A stretch of DNA of 16,472 nucleotides from an uncultured Verrucomicrobiota bacterium (GTDB taxonomy: Bacteria; Verrucomicrobiota; Verrucomicrobiia; Chthoniobacterales; SZAS-18), in NCBI GenBank assembly GCA_937873255.1, contig CALMVM010000206.1, positions 1 to 16,472 on the forward strand, given 5' to 3'. The notes under the pieces were generated by a model. The model was not told where the DNA came from and searched no databases. It saw only the letters and a program-made list of their open reading frames with translations. Of the stretch, positions 5,867 to 13,772 are shown in pieces (the stretch's first letter is position 1; each line of letters begins with the position of its first letter). A program made the translations under genes and the position numbers.

Positions 5867-7129
5867 TCAGAGTGACCCGGCGTTGGGGAAGAGACCCAGC
5901 AGCGGTTCCTGCCGCGTCGGGGCGGCGAGGGGGGCGAACCGCCGCAGGAAAAAATTGATCGTCGGCGAGCGGTGGTGCGCGTACAGGTCGAGCGGGACCA
6001 ATTCCATGCGCAGGTGCAGCTTGGGATCGTAATTGAAAGGCGCGCTGTAATAACATTCCAGCCCCTGCGCGAGCGCCCACCGGATGATGTCGCGGAAGGT
6101 CACGTGATAGAGGTGCAGCTCGGCCGACGCCGTCTCGTCGATGCCGATGTCGTTGTCGTAGATCGCGTTGCCGTGGACCGTGCAAAACGAGAACGCCACG
6201 ATCCGGCCCGCGTGCCGCCAGATGAAATAGCGTGCCTGCTCAGGCATGCGTTCGCCCAGACGTAGGAAATACTCCCGGTTGAACACCTCGAAATGCACCT
6301 CTCCGCGCAGCGCCACCCGTTCGTAGAGCGCGTGCAGCGCCGTCGCCTCCGCCTCGGTGACGGAGGTTTTCACCTCCAGCGTGATCGGCTCGGCGAGCGC
6401 GTCGATCTCGCGGAATTTCCGCCGCAAACTCTTGCGCGTGGACTTGCCGAGACGGTTCTGCACGTAGTCGTCGAACGTGGAGAAATCCAGCATCAACCGC
6501 ACACCCGGAAGGCTCGGCAGGCGCGTGTACCGCCCGCCGCGCACCAGCGTCTGCATGCCCTCGCGGCTGGCCAGAGGAAAATCCTTGAACAGCACGATGG
6601 ACACCCGCTCGTGCCGCGCAAAACGCTCCAGCGCGCTCGCCAACGCGTCGGCCACCGGCGCGGAAATGGATTCCGCCGCGCCGGCCAGACCGGTCTGCGC
6701 TTCGCCGACGATGCAGCCGACCATCATCAGACGCATCCGCAGCCAGCCCCGCAGAGGGCGCAGCAACGCGCGCATCCAGGCGGCCAGACTGACCGTCAAA
6801 TCCTGCTCGACGAAAAACAGTGGTTGCACCGCCCGCACGCAACCGGGCGCAGTGCCGTCGCCTTCCTGGCGCAATACCAAATAACGCTGCGGGAACTGGT
6901 CGGCGAACGTTTCTTCGAGCGTCCGATAATAACGCTGGTCCTTCCAGTGCGGCGGGAAAAACTCCTCCCACAAACCGGTTGCCAGAGCGTCCGCCCGGTC
7001 GAAGACCTCGAACTTCCAACCCGCCCCCAACCGGCCCGCGAAAATCGGCGCGGCGGGGCGCGCATCCACCAGGGAACGGAAGGACGCCGTTCCAACATCC
7101 GCCGCGGTGGGGAGAGACAGGGTTTTCAA
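5867..7129 (-). CDS. GNAT_6/FemAB-like acyltransferase, paralogue A
   Basis: This protein of about 420 residues is a paralogue of the product of the gene ending at 8172. Both share, in order, RAxQPxFFxxQDLT, MVGC, FKDFP, a basic RKxLRRKFR segment, a WRxxGxxVAFS strand, HLYxVTxRD and a C-terminal block YYSxPxNYDPKLHLR followed by PLDLY. This is the layout of the BioF2/CelD-like GNAT_6 and FemAB-type transferases, which move acyl or aminoacyl groups onto amines. The acceptor is unknown. No ATG fits near the N-terminus. The start is placed at TTG 7129, overlapping the desaturase stop in TTGA; a GTG about 50 nt further in is an alternative. Tight coupling to the desaturase suggests work on the same lipid or acyl product. 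Confidence 0.75.
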   Translation of the reverse strand: MKTLSLPTAADVGTASFRSLVDARPAAPIFAGRLGAGWKFEVFDRADALATGLWEEFFPPHWKDQRYYRTLEETFADQFPQRYLVLRQEGDGTAPGCVRAVQPLFFVEQDLTVSLAAWMRALLRPLRGWLRMRLMMVGCIVGEAQTGLAGAAESISAPVADALASALERFARHERVSIVLFKDFPLASREGMQTLVRGGRYTRLPSLPGVRLMLDFSTFDDYVQNRLGKSTRKSLRRKFREIDALAEPITLEVKTSVTEAEATALHALYERVALRGEVHFEVFNREYFLRLGERMPEQARYFIWRHAGRIVAFSFCTVHGNAIYDNDIGIDETASAELHLYHVTFRDIIRWALAQGLECYYSAPFNYDPKLHLRMELVPLDLYAHHRSPTINFFLRRFAPLAAPTRQEPLLGLFPNAGSL

Positions 7130-8079
7130 GCGGGGGTCGCCGGGGCCGCCTCCGACACCGGCGGCTGGTGTCCGATGGGACGGCTTTTGGTCGGGAGGTC
7201 CGGGTCGAGGAAACCGAGCATGTGCGGGGCGCGGATGACGCGCGTGCCCACGCGGCGCTGCAAGCCCTGGATCTGCTCGTAGAGGTCGTGCGAACGCGTC
7301 CAGTGGCACTTCGGCCGGAAGTGGTGTTCGGCGTGGTAGCCGTTGTTGAAGAAAATCCAGTTGTAGACCTTCCCGTAGGAACTGACCCCCCATGCGGCCG
7401 GCTCATCGGGATTGCCGCCGAAGTGGCGGTAGTACCCGTTGAGGTAGCTCATGCAATGGCCCAAGTACATGAAGGGCAGGAAAAACAGGACGTAGCGCCA
7501 GTTGAAAAGCGCCATGACCGCCAGCAGCGCCGCGAACGCGTAGATTTCCAGCTTGCCCCAGAAGACCTCCTCCTGGCCGCGCTTCTTGAGTTCGCGGTTG
7601 ATCGCCACCGGGTTGTCGCGGAAAAACGACAGGAACGTGTAGCTCCACACGTTCTCGGCCTCGTGGTCGTGTCCGTGACGATAGATACTGATCCAGTCCA
7701 CGGTCTCGCCGTGTTCGTCCTGCATGTCGCTGTTGCCCTTATGATGCTGCATGTGGACCACGTCGTAGTAGGTCTGCGAGAAACAGCACGCGATGGAATT
7801 CACCAGGCTGAAAAGCCGGTTGAGCAGCGGCGAACGGAAAAACGGGTTGTGGATGAAGTTGTGCGAGACGCCGTTGATGTTGGCGTTCATCAGAAACCCA
7901 TAGAACAGCCCCAGCAGGCACATCGCCCACAGCGGCGTGCGCGGGAAGAGAAAATACATTCCGAAAAACAGCGCGAAATGCAGCAGTCCGCAGAGGGTGG
8001 GGATCGCGTCCCAGCGGGTGTAGGCGAACAGCTTGGAATCGGTTTTGGGAATTTCGATCTTGATCGGGTCGGCTTTCAT
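7126..8079 (-). CDS. Membrane fatty acid desaturase/hydroxylase family protein
   Basis: This 317-residue integral membrane di-iron enzyme has all three histidine boxes: HNFIH (73-77), HMQHH (109-113) and HAEHH (249-253). Hydrophobic pairs at about 28-68 and 178-210 fit the usual four-helix topology. Family members introduce double bonds or hydroxyls into acyl chains, and related enzymes act on sphingolipids or carotenoids; the precise substrate is not readable here. ATG at 8079 is chosen because a good promoter lies just upstream and the open frame before it is the shadow of the neighbouring gene. Between two paralogous acyltransferase genes, it probably takes part in making or altering a modified lipid. 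Confidence 0.88.
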   Translation of the reverse strand: MKADPIKIEIPKTDSKLFAYTRWDAIPTLCGLLHFALFFGMYFLFPRTPLWAMCLLGLFYGFLMNANINGVSHNFIHNPFFRSPLLNRLFSLVNSIACCFSQTYYDVVHMQHHKGNSDMQDEHGETVDWISIYRHGHDHEAENVWSYTFLSFFRDNPVAINRELKKRGQEEVFWGKLEIYAFAALLAVMALFNWRYVLFFLPFMYLGHCMSYLNGYYRHFGGNPDEPAAWGVSSYGKVYNWIFFNNGYHAEHHFRPKCHWTRSHDLYEQIQGLQRRVGTRVIRAPHMLGFLDPDLPTKSRPIGHQPPVSEAAPATPA

Positions 8080-8119
8080 TCGAAAATGGGCGGCAGAGTG
8101 TCGGAATTTGTCGCGGTTT

Positions 8120-8147
8120 ATACTACAGGGAGTGGGCAGGCGGTCAA
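8120..8147 (-). promoter_or_regulatory. Putative sigma-70 promoter of the desaturase gene
   Basis: Read leftward, TTGACC (8147-8142) and TAGTAT (8125-8120) are separated by 16 nt, with 5/6 and 4/6 matches to the consensus hexamers; an AT-rich ATAAA continues the -10 region. The predicted start near 8113 gives a leader of roughly 35 nt before the ATG at 8079. It lies in the 92-nt gap after the upstream acyltransferase gene, so the desaturase and paralogue A can be expressed without paralogue B. Confidence 0.6.
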
Positions 8148-8171
8148 GGAGGACTCGGCCTGCGCGAAAGC

Positions 8172-9356
8172 TCACGCCAGATCGCCATAATTGGCGAACC
8201 GGCGCAGCAGTTTGTCGTAACGGGTAGGTTCCAGCAAGGGGGCGATGCGCTTGAAGAACGGGTTCGCCACGGTGGACAGGTGGCGGACGTATAAATCGAG
8301 CGGCTCCAGGTCGAAGCGCAGGTGCAGCTTCGGGTCGTAGTTGAGCGGGGTACTGTAGTACGTTTTCAGCCCCTGCGCGATGGCCCACGAGATGAGGTCG
8401 CGGATCGTCACGAAGTACAGGTGCAGGTCGAGCGCCACGGCGTAGTCCATGCCGAGGTAGTTATCGTAAAACTTGCCCTCGTGGACGCTGGCGATGCTGA
8501 ACGCCACCGCCTTGCCCTCCTGCCGCCAGACGAAAAAACGCGTGCGCTCGGGCATCGTGCGGCCGAGGCCGGCGAGGTATTCCTTCGTCAATTCCTCGAA
8601 CCGGAAGGAGCTGCGTGCAAGCACCTGAAGATAAAGCGGATGGACCTCGTCCACGATGTCGCTGACATCCGTGCGCACCTCCATCGTGACCGGGGGTCGG
8701 TCGGCGTTCGCGCGGAATTTCCGCCGCAGATTCTTGCGCATGCCGTGGCTCAAACGGCGCGCGAGGAAATCGTCGAAATCCTTGTATTCCGCGAGCGGAA
8801 TGACGGTCGCCGGAAAACTCGGCATCCGCACGAATCCGCGCCGCTGGGCGGGGCCGTCGAGGGCCGCGCGGTGTTCGCGCGGAAAGTCCTTGAATGTGAT
8901 GATCGCCGTCCGGTGCTTGCGGCCGACGATTTCCAGCGCCTCCAACAATCCGGTGACCGCCTCCGCGTCGGCGGGATCGGTCACACCGAGATGCCCCTCG
9001 CCGGCGGTGCAGCCGACCATGAGCATCTTCATGCTCGCAAAACGCGGGAATTTCCGCCGGACGCCCGCCACCCAACGGCGCGGACCGTTCCCGAGCCCGG
9101 CGGTCAGATCCTGGTCGGTGAAGAAAAACGGTTGCAAGGCGCGGACGCGGCCGGCGCGGTCGGTCAGGAGAAGGTAGCGGTAGTCGAAGTTCGGCTGGCG
9201 CAACGTTGTCTCGCAGAGTTGATAATAGCGAAAATCCTTGGCCGCGCCGCCGAACGCCGCCTCCCATGCGCCCGGATCGAGCGCGGCGGCACGAGTGACG
9301 ACGCGGGCGGTACCGAAAGGGGTCTCGAACGATTCTTCCGGGGGTTCGCCATGCAT
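8172..9356 (-). CDS. GNAT_6/FemAB-like acyltransferase, paralogue B
   Basis: This 394-residue protein is the second copy of the acyltransferase family found at 5867-7129. Conserved blocks include RALQPFFFTDQDLT, MLMVGCTAGEG, ITFKDFPREH, DFDDFLARRLSHGMRKNLRR and FVWRQEGKAVAFS, then YYSTPLNYDPKLHLRFDLEP with PLDLYVRH. These support a GNAT-fold transferase; acyl donor and acceptor are unknown. The ATG at 9356 is the first credible start and has GGAA 5 nt upstream. The open frame continues to 9611, but those residues have no family character and overlap the divergent lipoprotein gene. The two copies are clearly diverged, so they probably have separate acceptors rather than being a recent duplication. 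Confidence 0.85.
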   Translation of the reverse strand: MHGEPPEESFETPFGTARVVTRAAALDPGAWEAAFGGAAKDFRYYQLCETTLRQPNFDYRYLLLTDRAGRVRALQPFFFTDQDLTAGLGNGPRRWVAGVRRKFPRFASMKMLMVGCTAGEGHLGVTDPADAEAVTGLLEALEIVGRKHRTAIITFKDFPREHRAALDGPAQRRGFVRMPSFPATVIPLAEYKDFDDFLARRLSHGMRKNLRRKFRANADRPPVTMEVRTDVSDIVDEVHPLYLQVLARSSFRFEELTKEYLAGLGRTMPERTRFFVWRQEGKAVAFSIASVHEGKFYDNYLGMDYAVALDLHLYFVTIRDLISWAIAQGLKTYYSTPLNYDPKLHLRFDLEPLDLYVRHLSTVANPFFKRIAPLLEPTRYDKLLRRFANYGDLA

Positions 9357-9480
9357 GAGGGTTCCGTTCGCAGAGCTGAGCGGGCACGTAAGCTGACAAA
9401 TATCGCCGCCAAACGCAAGCAGACCAGTTTGGAGCGCGGGAGCACGTAATCGGCTTGCCCGTTGCAGGGAAATTTGATAC

Positions 9481-10665
9481 ATGGGCCGGATGCGAGCTTT
9501 CCGATTCGTTACCCTCCTGACCATGCTGTTGGCTGGTTGCGGCAGCCCAGCGTCGGGTGGAACGATCTCGGGGCAAATTTTTGTCGCGACGCAGGGTGGA
9601 ACTAGTTTCAAGCTCGGAGCGGTCGAGGTCCGTTTGTACCCGTATGATGCAACCGCCGAAACCCTCGTGCAAAGGCGGAGAGAGATTCAAAAAATGAGCG
9701 ATGAACGAACGGAGCTTTTGCAAATCGCCGGGCGCAGCGACAACACGACGCACATCGACGCTTATCTTCGCTCGGGGTTGATTTATTTCGAGGTGCTTGG
9801 CGAGCCGCTTCTTTCTGTCCATACAGACGCCGATGGAAAGTATGCCGTCGTGCCTCCCTACAGCGGTCGATTCATCGTGGCGGCACGAACAGAACGGCAC
9901 GCCTTCGACAGCGTTGAGACTTATTGCTGGCTGCAAACTGTCGATGTGGACGGGGACCAAGTCCTCAACCTAGCAAATAACAGCATGACAGACAGCGGTG
10001 ACAAATTGTCAATCATTCAGACCGGTGGGTCCAATGATGAATCTTATGCCGCTTTGGGCAAAAAACAATTGGCCGAACTTTGGAAAAGCGTAGCTGCCAC
10101 AGAGAACGAACGTGAGGGAGTCCGAAAGCATGCGGAGGCAGAGCGGCAACAGCGAAAAGAGTCATATATAAAGGACCACTTCACTGACTTGGTAAAGGCA
10201 TCCCAAGTGCGAGCACTAAAAATACACCCAGATTTGGCCGTCGCAGGAAGTGACTTCAACAAAAAATTCGTAGCTCAGTACACTGAGATGGAGGCGAAGA
10301 AAGACCCTTTGTTAAGTGACCCATTTTGGCCGGAACGAATCGCGGGCGACACTCCCCCAGAACTCGATATTCCGGCACCAGTGCCAGCATTGAGCGCAGC
10401 TTCACCGAGCGAAACGCCGCCAGTGGTGGCGGGATGGCGAACGCCGGTCCCTCCCTATCCAGTTCAGGCTCGTATGTCTCATGTCCAAGGCACGACAACC
10501 GTTCGTATTACAACCGATGCATCTGGCAACGTTTCCATTTGCGTGATCGTAAAATCAGCGGGCAGCTCGATTCTCGACAGCAGCACGCAAGGCTACGTGA
10601 TTCATAATTGGAAGGGGCCACCCAATTCTTCCCACGACACCACTTTCGACTATCGTCTTCAATAG
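9481..10665 (+). CDS. Lipoprotein with carboxypeptidase-regulatory-like region and C-terminal TonB domain
   Basis: This 394-residue protein starts with a short basic N-region, a hydrophobic core and a lipobox LAGC with Cys20 as the lipidation site. Residues about 26-150 resemble a carboxypeptidase-regulatory-like beta-sandwich (GTISGQIF, then VHTDADGKYAVVPPYSGRF). A charged, probably helical stretch follows (about 190-245), then a proline-rich linker (290-325). The C-terminal part, about 320-394 (PPYPVQARMSHVQGTTTVRI with DASGNVS), matches TonB_C. TonB normally has an inner-membrane helix, so a lipid-anchored TonB domain is odd. AGGGA lies 10 nt before the ATG at 9481. Codons are visibly richer in A and T than in neighbouring genes, which suggests separate acquisition. 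Substrate and partner are unknown. Confidence 0.8.
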   Translation: MGRMRAFRFVTLLTMLLAGCGSPASGGTISGQIFVATQGGTSFKLGAVEVRLYPYDATAETLVQRRREIQKMSDERTELLQIAGRSDNTTHIDAYLRSGLIYFEVLGEPLLSVHTDADGKYAVVPPYSGRFIVAARTERHAFDSVETYCWLQTVDVDGDQVLNLANNSMTDSGDKLSIIQTGGSNDESYAALGKKQLAELWKSVAATENEREGVRKHAEAERQQRKESYIKDHFTDLVKASQVRALKIHPDLAVAGSDFNKKFVAQYTEMEAKKDPLLSDPFWPERIAGDTPPELDIPAPVPALSAASPSETPPVVAGWRTPVPPYPVQARMSHVQGTTTVRITTDASGNVSICVIVKSAGSSILDSSTQGYVIHNWKGPPNSSHDTTFDYRLQ

Positions 10666-10783
10666 CCCGAGCGCCCGCCTGCGAGGTTACGATCAATGAC
10701 AGAGGATTATTTGAACCTGCACTGTCTTGATGCGCATTGGTGAGGAGGCATCGAAACATTCTCGGCCCAAACTTGGGTGACTG

Positions 10784-10816
10784 CTAGTTGTGGTTGTAGC
10801 GGAAGAGTTTATCCAT
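10784..10816 (-). CDS. Possible 10-codon mini-ORF with strong ribosome binding site
   Basis: Read leftward, ATG at 10816 begins MDKLFRYNHN and stops at TAG 10784. An AAGGAG (10832-10827) lies 10 nt upstream of the ATG, which is stronger than the site before almost any other gene in this window. It sits just beyond the T-run of the pnp terminator, so it would be reached only by read-through or by its own promoter, and none is apparent. It could be a chance ORF or the remnant of a larger gene. Confidence 0.2.
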   Translation of the reverse strand: MDKLFRYNHN

Positions 10817-10832
10817 ATGCGCAGCTCTCCTT

Positions 10833-10866
10833 AAAAAAGAAAAGGACAGGCATGGTGCCTGTCCTT
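10833..10866 (-). terminator. Intrinsic terminator after pnp
   Basis: A perfect 10-bp stem (10842-10851 with 10857-10866, loop 10852-10856) is followed in the leftward direction by a T-rich run (TTTTCTTTTTT). It begins 32 nt beyond the pnp stop codon. On the opposite strand no T-run follows, so it should not stop the rightward lipoprotein transcript efficiently. Confidence 0.9.
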
Positions 10867-10898
10867 CTCAATGATCGGTGTATCGAACGACAAGCCGT

Positions 10899-13058
10899 TT
10901 ACACCGTCGCGCCGGTCTCGGCCGGTTGAGCCTCGGCCTGCATCGCCTGGTCGCGGTCCTTCATCGCCGCGCGGCGGCTGAATTTCACGCGGCCCTTTTC
11001 GTCGACGCCGATGCACTTGACGGGGATGCGGTCGCCGACCTTCACCACGTCCTCGGTGCGCTTGACGCGGAAGTCCGCCAATTCGCTGATGTGTACGAGT
11101 CCTTCCTTGCCGGGAAGGGCTTCCACGAAGCAGCCAAACTCCTTGATCGACACCACGCGCGCGTCGTACATCGAGCCGACCTCGATCTCCTTGGTCATGC
11201 CCAGGATGATTTCCCTCGCGCGTTCCATCGCCTCGCCGTTGTTCGAGTAGATGTTGATGGAGCCGTCGTCCTCGATGTTGATCTCGGCACCCGTCTCGGC
11301 CACGATGCCCTTGATCGTCTTGCCGCCGGGCCCGATGATGAGACCGATCTTGTCGGGGTTGATCTTGATCGTCTCGATGCGCGGGGCGTACTTGCTCATC
11401 TCCTTGCGCGGGCCGGAGATGGCGGCGTTCATCACGTCAAGCACCTTGAGGCGTTTTTCCTTGGCGTCGCGGATGGCGGCGGCCATCAACTCGTGCGTGA
11501 TGCCCGGCAGCTTCAGGTCGAGCTGGAACCCGGTGATGCCCTCGGTCGTGCCGCAGAGCTTGAAGTCCATGTCGCCGTAGTGATCCTCGCTGCCGATGAT
11601 GTCGGAGAGGAGGGTGTGGCGCTTGAGCGTCTTGCCGTCGTCCTCGAACTCGGTGACGAGGCCGACGCTGATGCCCGCGACCGGGGCCTTGAGCGGCACG
11701 CCGGCGTCCAGCAGGCTCAGCACGCCCGCGCAAACGCTGGCCATGCTCGTCGAGCCGTTGGATTCCATGACCTCGCTGACCACGCGGATCGCGTAGGGGA
11801 ACTCGCTCTGCGGCGGGACCACCGCAGCAATCGAACGCTCCGCCAGCGCCCCGTGGCCGATCTCGCGGCGGCTCGTGCTGCCGGTGCGGCCCGTCTCGCC
11901 CACGCTGAACGGCGGGAAATTATAATGCAGGATGAAGTGCTTGCTCGAAGGCCCGCCGGTGTAGCCGTCGAAATCCTGCGATTCCTGGCCGGAGGCGAGG
12001 GTGGTCAGGCAAAGCGCCTGCGTCTCGCCGCGTTGGAACAATCCGGAGCCGTGCGCGCGGGGCAGGAGGCCGACCTCGGCGCTCAGCGGGCGGATTTCCA
12101 TGTAGCCGCGGCCATCGACGCGCTTCTGCTTGTCGAGGATCGACACGCGGAAAGCTTTCTTCTGGATGTACTCGAACGCCTGCGAAACCTCGAAGGACGC
12201 GGCGTCGGGATACTTGGCGAGGATCGCCTGCTTGACCTCGTCCTTGAGCGCGCCGACGGCCTTGCCGCGCGCGGTCTTGGTGGGGTTGTAGATGGCGGCC
12301 TCAATGCGGTCGCCGGCCACCTGGTAGGCGATTTCCTGCAATTCGGGGCGCACGGAGAACAGTGTCACTTGGCGCTTGGGCTTGCCGGCGGCCTTGGCGA
12401 GATCGTTGATGACGGTCACAATCGCGGCGACCTGTTTCTGCGCGAAGGCCAGTGCTTCGATGAACGTCTCTTCAGGCATTTCCAGCGCCTCGCCCTCGAT
12501 CATGATGATCTCGTCCGCCGTGCCGGCGAACACGAGGTCCAGGTCGGTGAATTCACGCTCGGCGTGGGTCGGGTTGGCGACGAATTCGCCGTTGATCCGC
12601 CCGACGCGCACCGCGCCGATGGGACCACCGAACGGAATGTCGGACACCGCGAGGGCCGCCGACGCGCCGTTGATGCAGAGGATGTCGGGGTCGTTCTCGC
12701 CGTCCGCGCTCAGCAGCGTGGCGATAATCTGGGTGTCGTACAGATACCCCTTCGGGAACAACGGGCGCAATGGCCGGTCGGTCATGCGGCAGGTGAGAAT
12801 TTCCTTTTCGCTCGGGCGACCCTCGCGCTTGAAGTAACCGCCGGGGATCCTGCCCACGGCGGCGGCTTTTTCGCGGTATTCGACCGTGAGCGGGAACCAG
12901 TCCTGGCCCTCTTTGACGGAGGTCGCGCTAACGGCGCTGACCAGCAGGATCGTCTCGCCGTAGCGGACGGTGACGGCACCGTCGGCCAGACGCGCGAGTT
13001 TGCCGGTTTCGATGGTGATGGGATGGGCACCGACGGGTGCCGTGACGGAATGCAACAT
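10899..13058 (-). CDS. pnp: Polyribonucleotide nucleotidyltransferase (PNPase)
   Basis: This 719-residue enzyme performs 3'-to-5' phosphorolytic RNA degradation, forms a trimer and often joins the RNA degradosome. Two RNase PH domains are visible: the first contains [20 protein letters not shown], the second [18 protein letters not shown] and the catalytic-region motif [12 protein letters not shown] domain ([15 protein letters not shown], near 565-580) and a C-terminal S1 domain ([20 protein letters not shown], near 635-655) follow. Length and order match bacterial PNPase. No Shine-Dalgarno sequence precedes the ATG. The gene lies downstream of rpsO, the classic arrangement in many bacteria; the hairpin in the intervening leader may allow autoregulation, as PNPase does in Escherichia coli. 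Confidence 0.98.
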   Translation of the reverse strand: MLHSVTAPVGAHPITIETGKLARLADGAVTVRYGETILLVSAVSATSVKEGQDWFPLTVEYREKAAAVGRIPGGYFKREGRPSEKEILTCRMTDRPLRPLFPKGYLYDTQIIATLLSADGENDPDILCINGASAALAVSDIPFGGPIGAVRVGRINGEFVANPTHAEREFTDLDLVFAGTADEIIMIEGEALEMPEETFIEALAFAQKQVAAIVTVINDLAKAAGKPKRQVTLFSVRPELQEIAYQVAGDRIEAAIYNPTKTARGKAVGALKDEVKQAILAKYPDAASFEVSQAFEYIQKKAFRVSILDKQKRVDGRGYMEIRPLSAEVGLLPRAHGSGLFQRGETQALCLTTLASGQESQDFDGYTGGPSSKHFILHYNFPPFSVGETGRTGSTSRREIGHGALAERSIAAVVPPQSEFPYAIRVVSEVMESNGSTSMASVCAGVLSLLDAGVPLKAPVAGISVGLVTEFEDDGKTLKRHTLLSDIIGSEDHYGDMDFKLCGTTEGITGFQLDLKLPGITHELMAAAIRDAKEKRLKVLDVMNAAISGPRKEMSKYAPRIETIKINPDKIGLIIGPGGKTIKGIVAETGAEINIEDDGSINIYSNNGEAMERAREIILGMTKEIEVGSMYDARVVSIKEFGCFVEALPGKEGLVHISELADFRVKRTEDVVKVGDRIPVKCIGVDEKGRVKFSRRAAMKDRDQAMQAEAQPAETGATV

Positions 13059-13114
13059 GTTCTGAGTTGGACTAATGGAAACGACAGCGGAACCGCGATG
13101 GCGGCCGGTCTTTT

Positions 13115-13199
13115 CCTTAACTCGTAGGCTTCAGTCTTCCTGCTCGGGCCGCCCGGTGAAGTGGGGACGGCAACCGAAGACTGAAGCCTAAGATTAAGG
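13115..13199. repeat. Long inverted repeat (hairpin) upstream of pnp
   Basis: A perfect 15-bp pair (13125-13139 with 13176-13190, sequence TAGGCTTCAGTCTTC and its complement) is extended outward by a 6-bp pair (CCTTAA at 13115-13120 with 13194-13199) after a small asymmetric internal loop. The central loop is 36 nt. No T-run follows on either strand, so it is not an intrinsic terminator. In the leftward transcript it would form a long stem in the pnp leader, comparable in position to the RNase III hairpin of enterobacterial pnp. A dispersed intergenic repeat is the other reading. Confidence 0.8.
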
Positions 13200-13307
13200 G
13201 GATCGAACCGGGCAAAGCGCCCGCTGACAGGTGTTTGTTTAAACGGCGGAGCCAGGGAACCGGTCCGCCATGGAACGCACACCATCACCCGAAAACCCGC
13301 CCGATGC

Positions 13308-13344
13308 AAAAAATAAGAAGGCGGCGTTGGAAAACGCCGCCTTC
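13308..13344 (-). terminator. Intrinsic terminator after rpsO
   Basis: A perfect 12-bp GC-rich stem (13317-13328 with 13333-13344) with a 4-nt loop is followed in the leftward direction by TTATTTTTT. It starts 28 nt after the rpsO stop codon. Partial read-through would supply the pnp transcript. Confidence 0.9.
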
Positions 13345-13372
13345 GCCCGGAAAAAACTGGCTTCGGGAAGAA

Positions 13373-13633
13373 TTACTTACGCAGACCGAGCGCGCCGATG
13401 ACCTTCTTGTAACGGTCGTTGGCGGTGTGGTCGAGATAGTCGAGCAGGCTGCGGCGGCGGGCGACCATCTTGAGTAGGCCGCGACGTGACGCGTGGTCCT
13501 TGACGTGGGTCTTGAGGTGGTCGGTCAACTCGTTGATGCGCCGGGTCAGGAGCGCGACCTGAACGTCGGCGCTGCCGGTGTCTTTTTCGTGAAGCTGCAA
13601 GTCTTTGATCTCGGCGGTGTCGGTTGTGGCCAT
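13373..13633 (-). CDS. rpsO: 30S ribosomal protein S15
   Basis: This 86-residue protein binds 16S rRNA and helps assemble the platform of the small subunit. Typical S15 sequences are present: [20 protein letters not shown] (15-34), [19 protein letters not shown] (36-54) and a C-terminal [20 protein letters not shown] (60-79). The length is close to the usual 88-89 residues. The ATG at 13633 gives the expected N-terminus; longer upstream frames lack S15 character. No Shine-Dalgarno sequence is seen. It is divergent from prpB and followed by its own terminator and then pnp. Confidence 0.97.
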   Translation of the reverse strand: MATTDTAEIKDLQLHEKDTGSADVQVALLTRRINELTDHLKTHVKDHASRRGLLKMVARRRSLLDYLDHTANDRYKKVIGALGLRK

Positions 13634-13772
13634 GGGATGAGGTAGGTTCGAGTAGATCCAGAAATCGCCCTGCGTTGGTGATCGGACGCTCCAAATAAAC
13701 CGGGCTGCCAAGAAAGCGCGGAATCTGCGGACTTGCAAAGCCTTTTTTGCGGGCGGACGCTGCCGTCGGCTT

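Larger units (their letters stand above)
13059..13372. other. rpsO-pnp intergenic region
   Basis: This 314-bp stretch holds the rpsO terminator and a long imperfect hairpin, then about 56 bp leading to the pnp ATG. No protein-coding sequence is convincing: the frame that crosses it leftward is only an extension of a shadow frame within pnp. No clear -35/-10 pair for pnp was found, so pnp may be transcribed by read-through of the rpsO terminator or from a non-consensus promoter. Confidence 0.7.

Noticed and set aside
10508..10759. Leftward 83-codon open frame between the lipoprotein gene and pnp
   Set aside because: It lies mostly antisense to the conserved TonB domain, has no recognisable features and no ribosome binding site.
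10878..13127. Very long rightward open frame opposite pnp
   Set aside because: It is the antisense shadow of pnp in GC-rich DNA; its translation is repetitive in Ala, Asp, His, Arg and Val and shows no domain, whereas pnp is complete and conserved.
13195..13213. tRNA-like T-arm sequence (GGTTCGATCCC on the leftward strand)
   Set aside because: The flanking bases do not pair into a 5-bp T-stem and no anticodon or acceptor stem is found around it.
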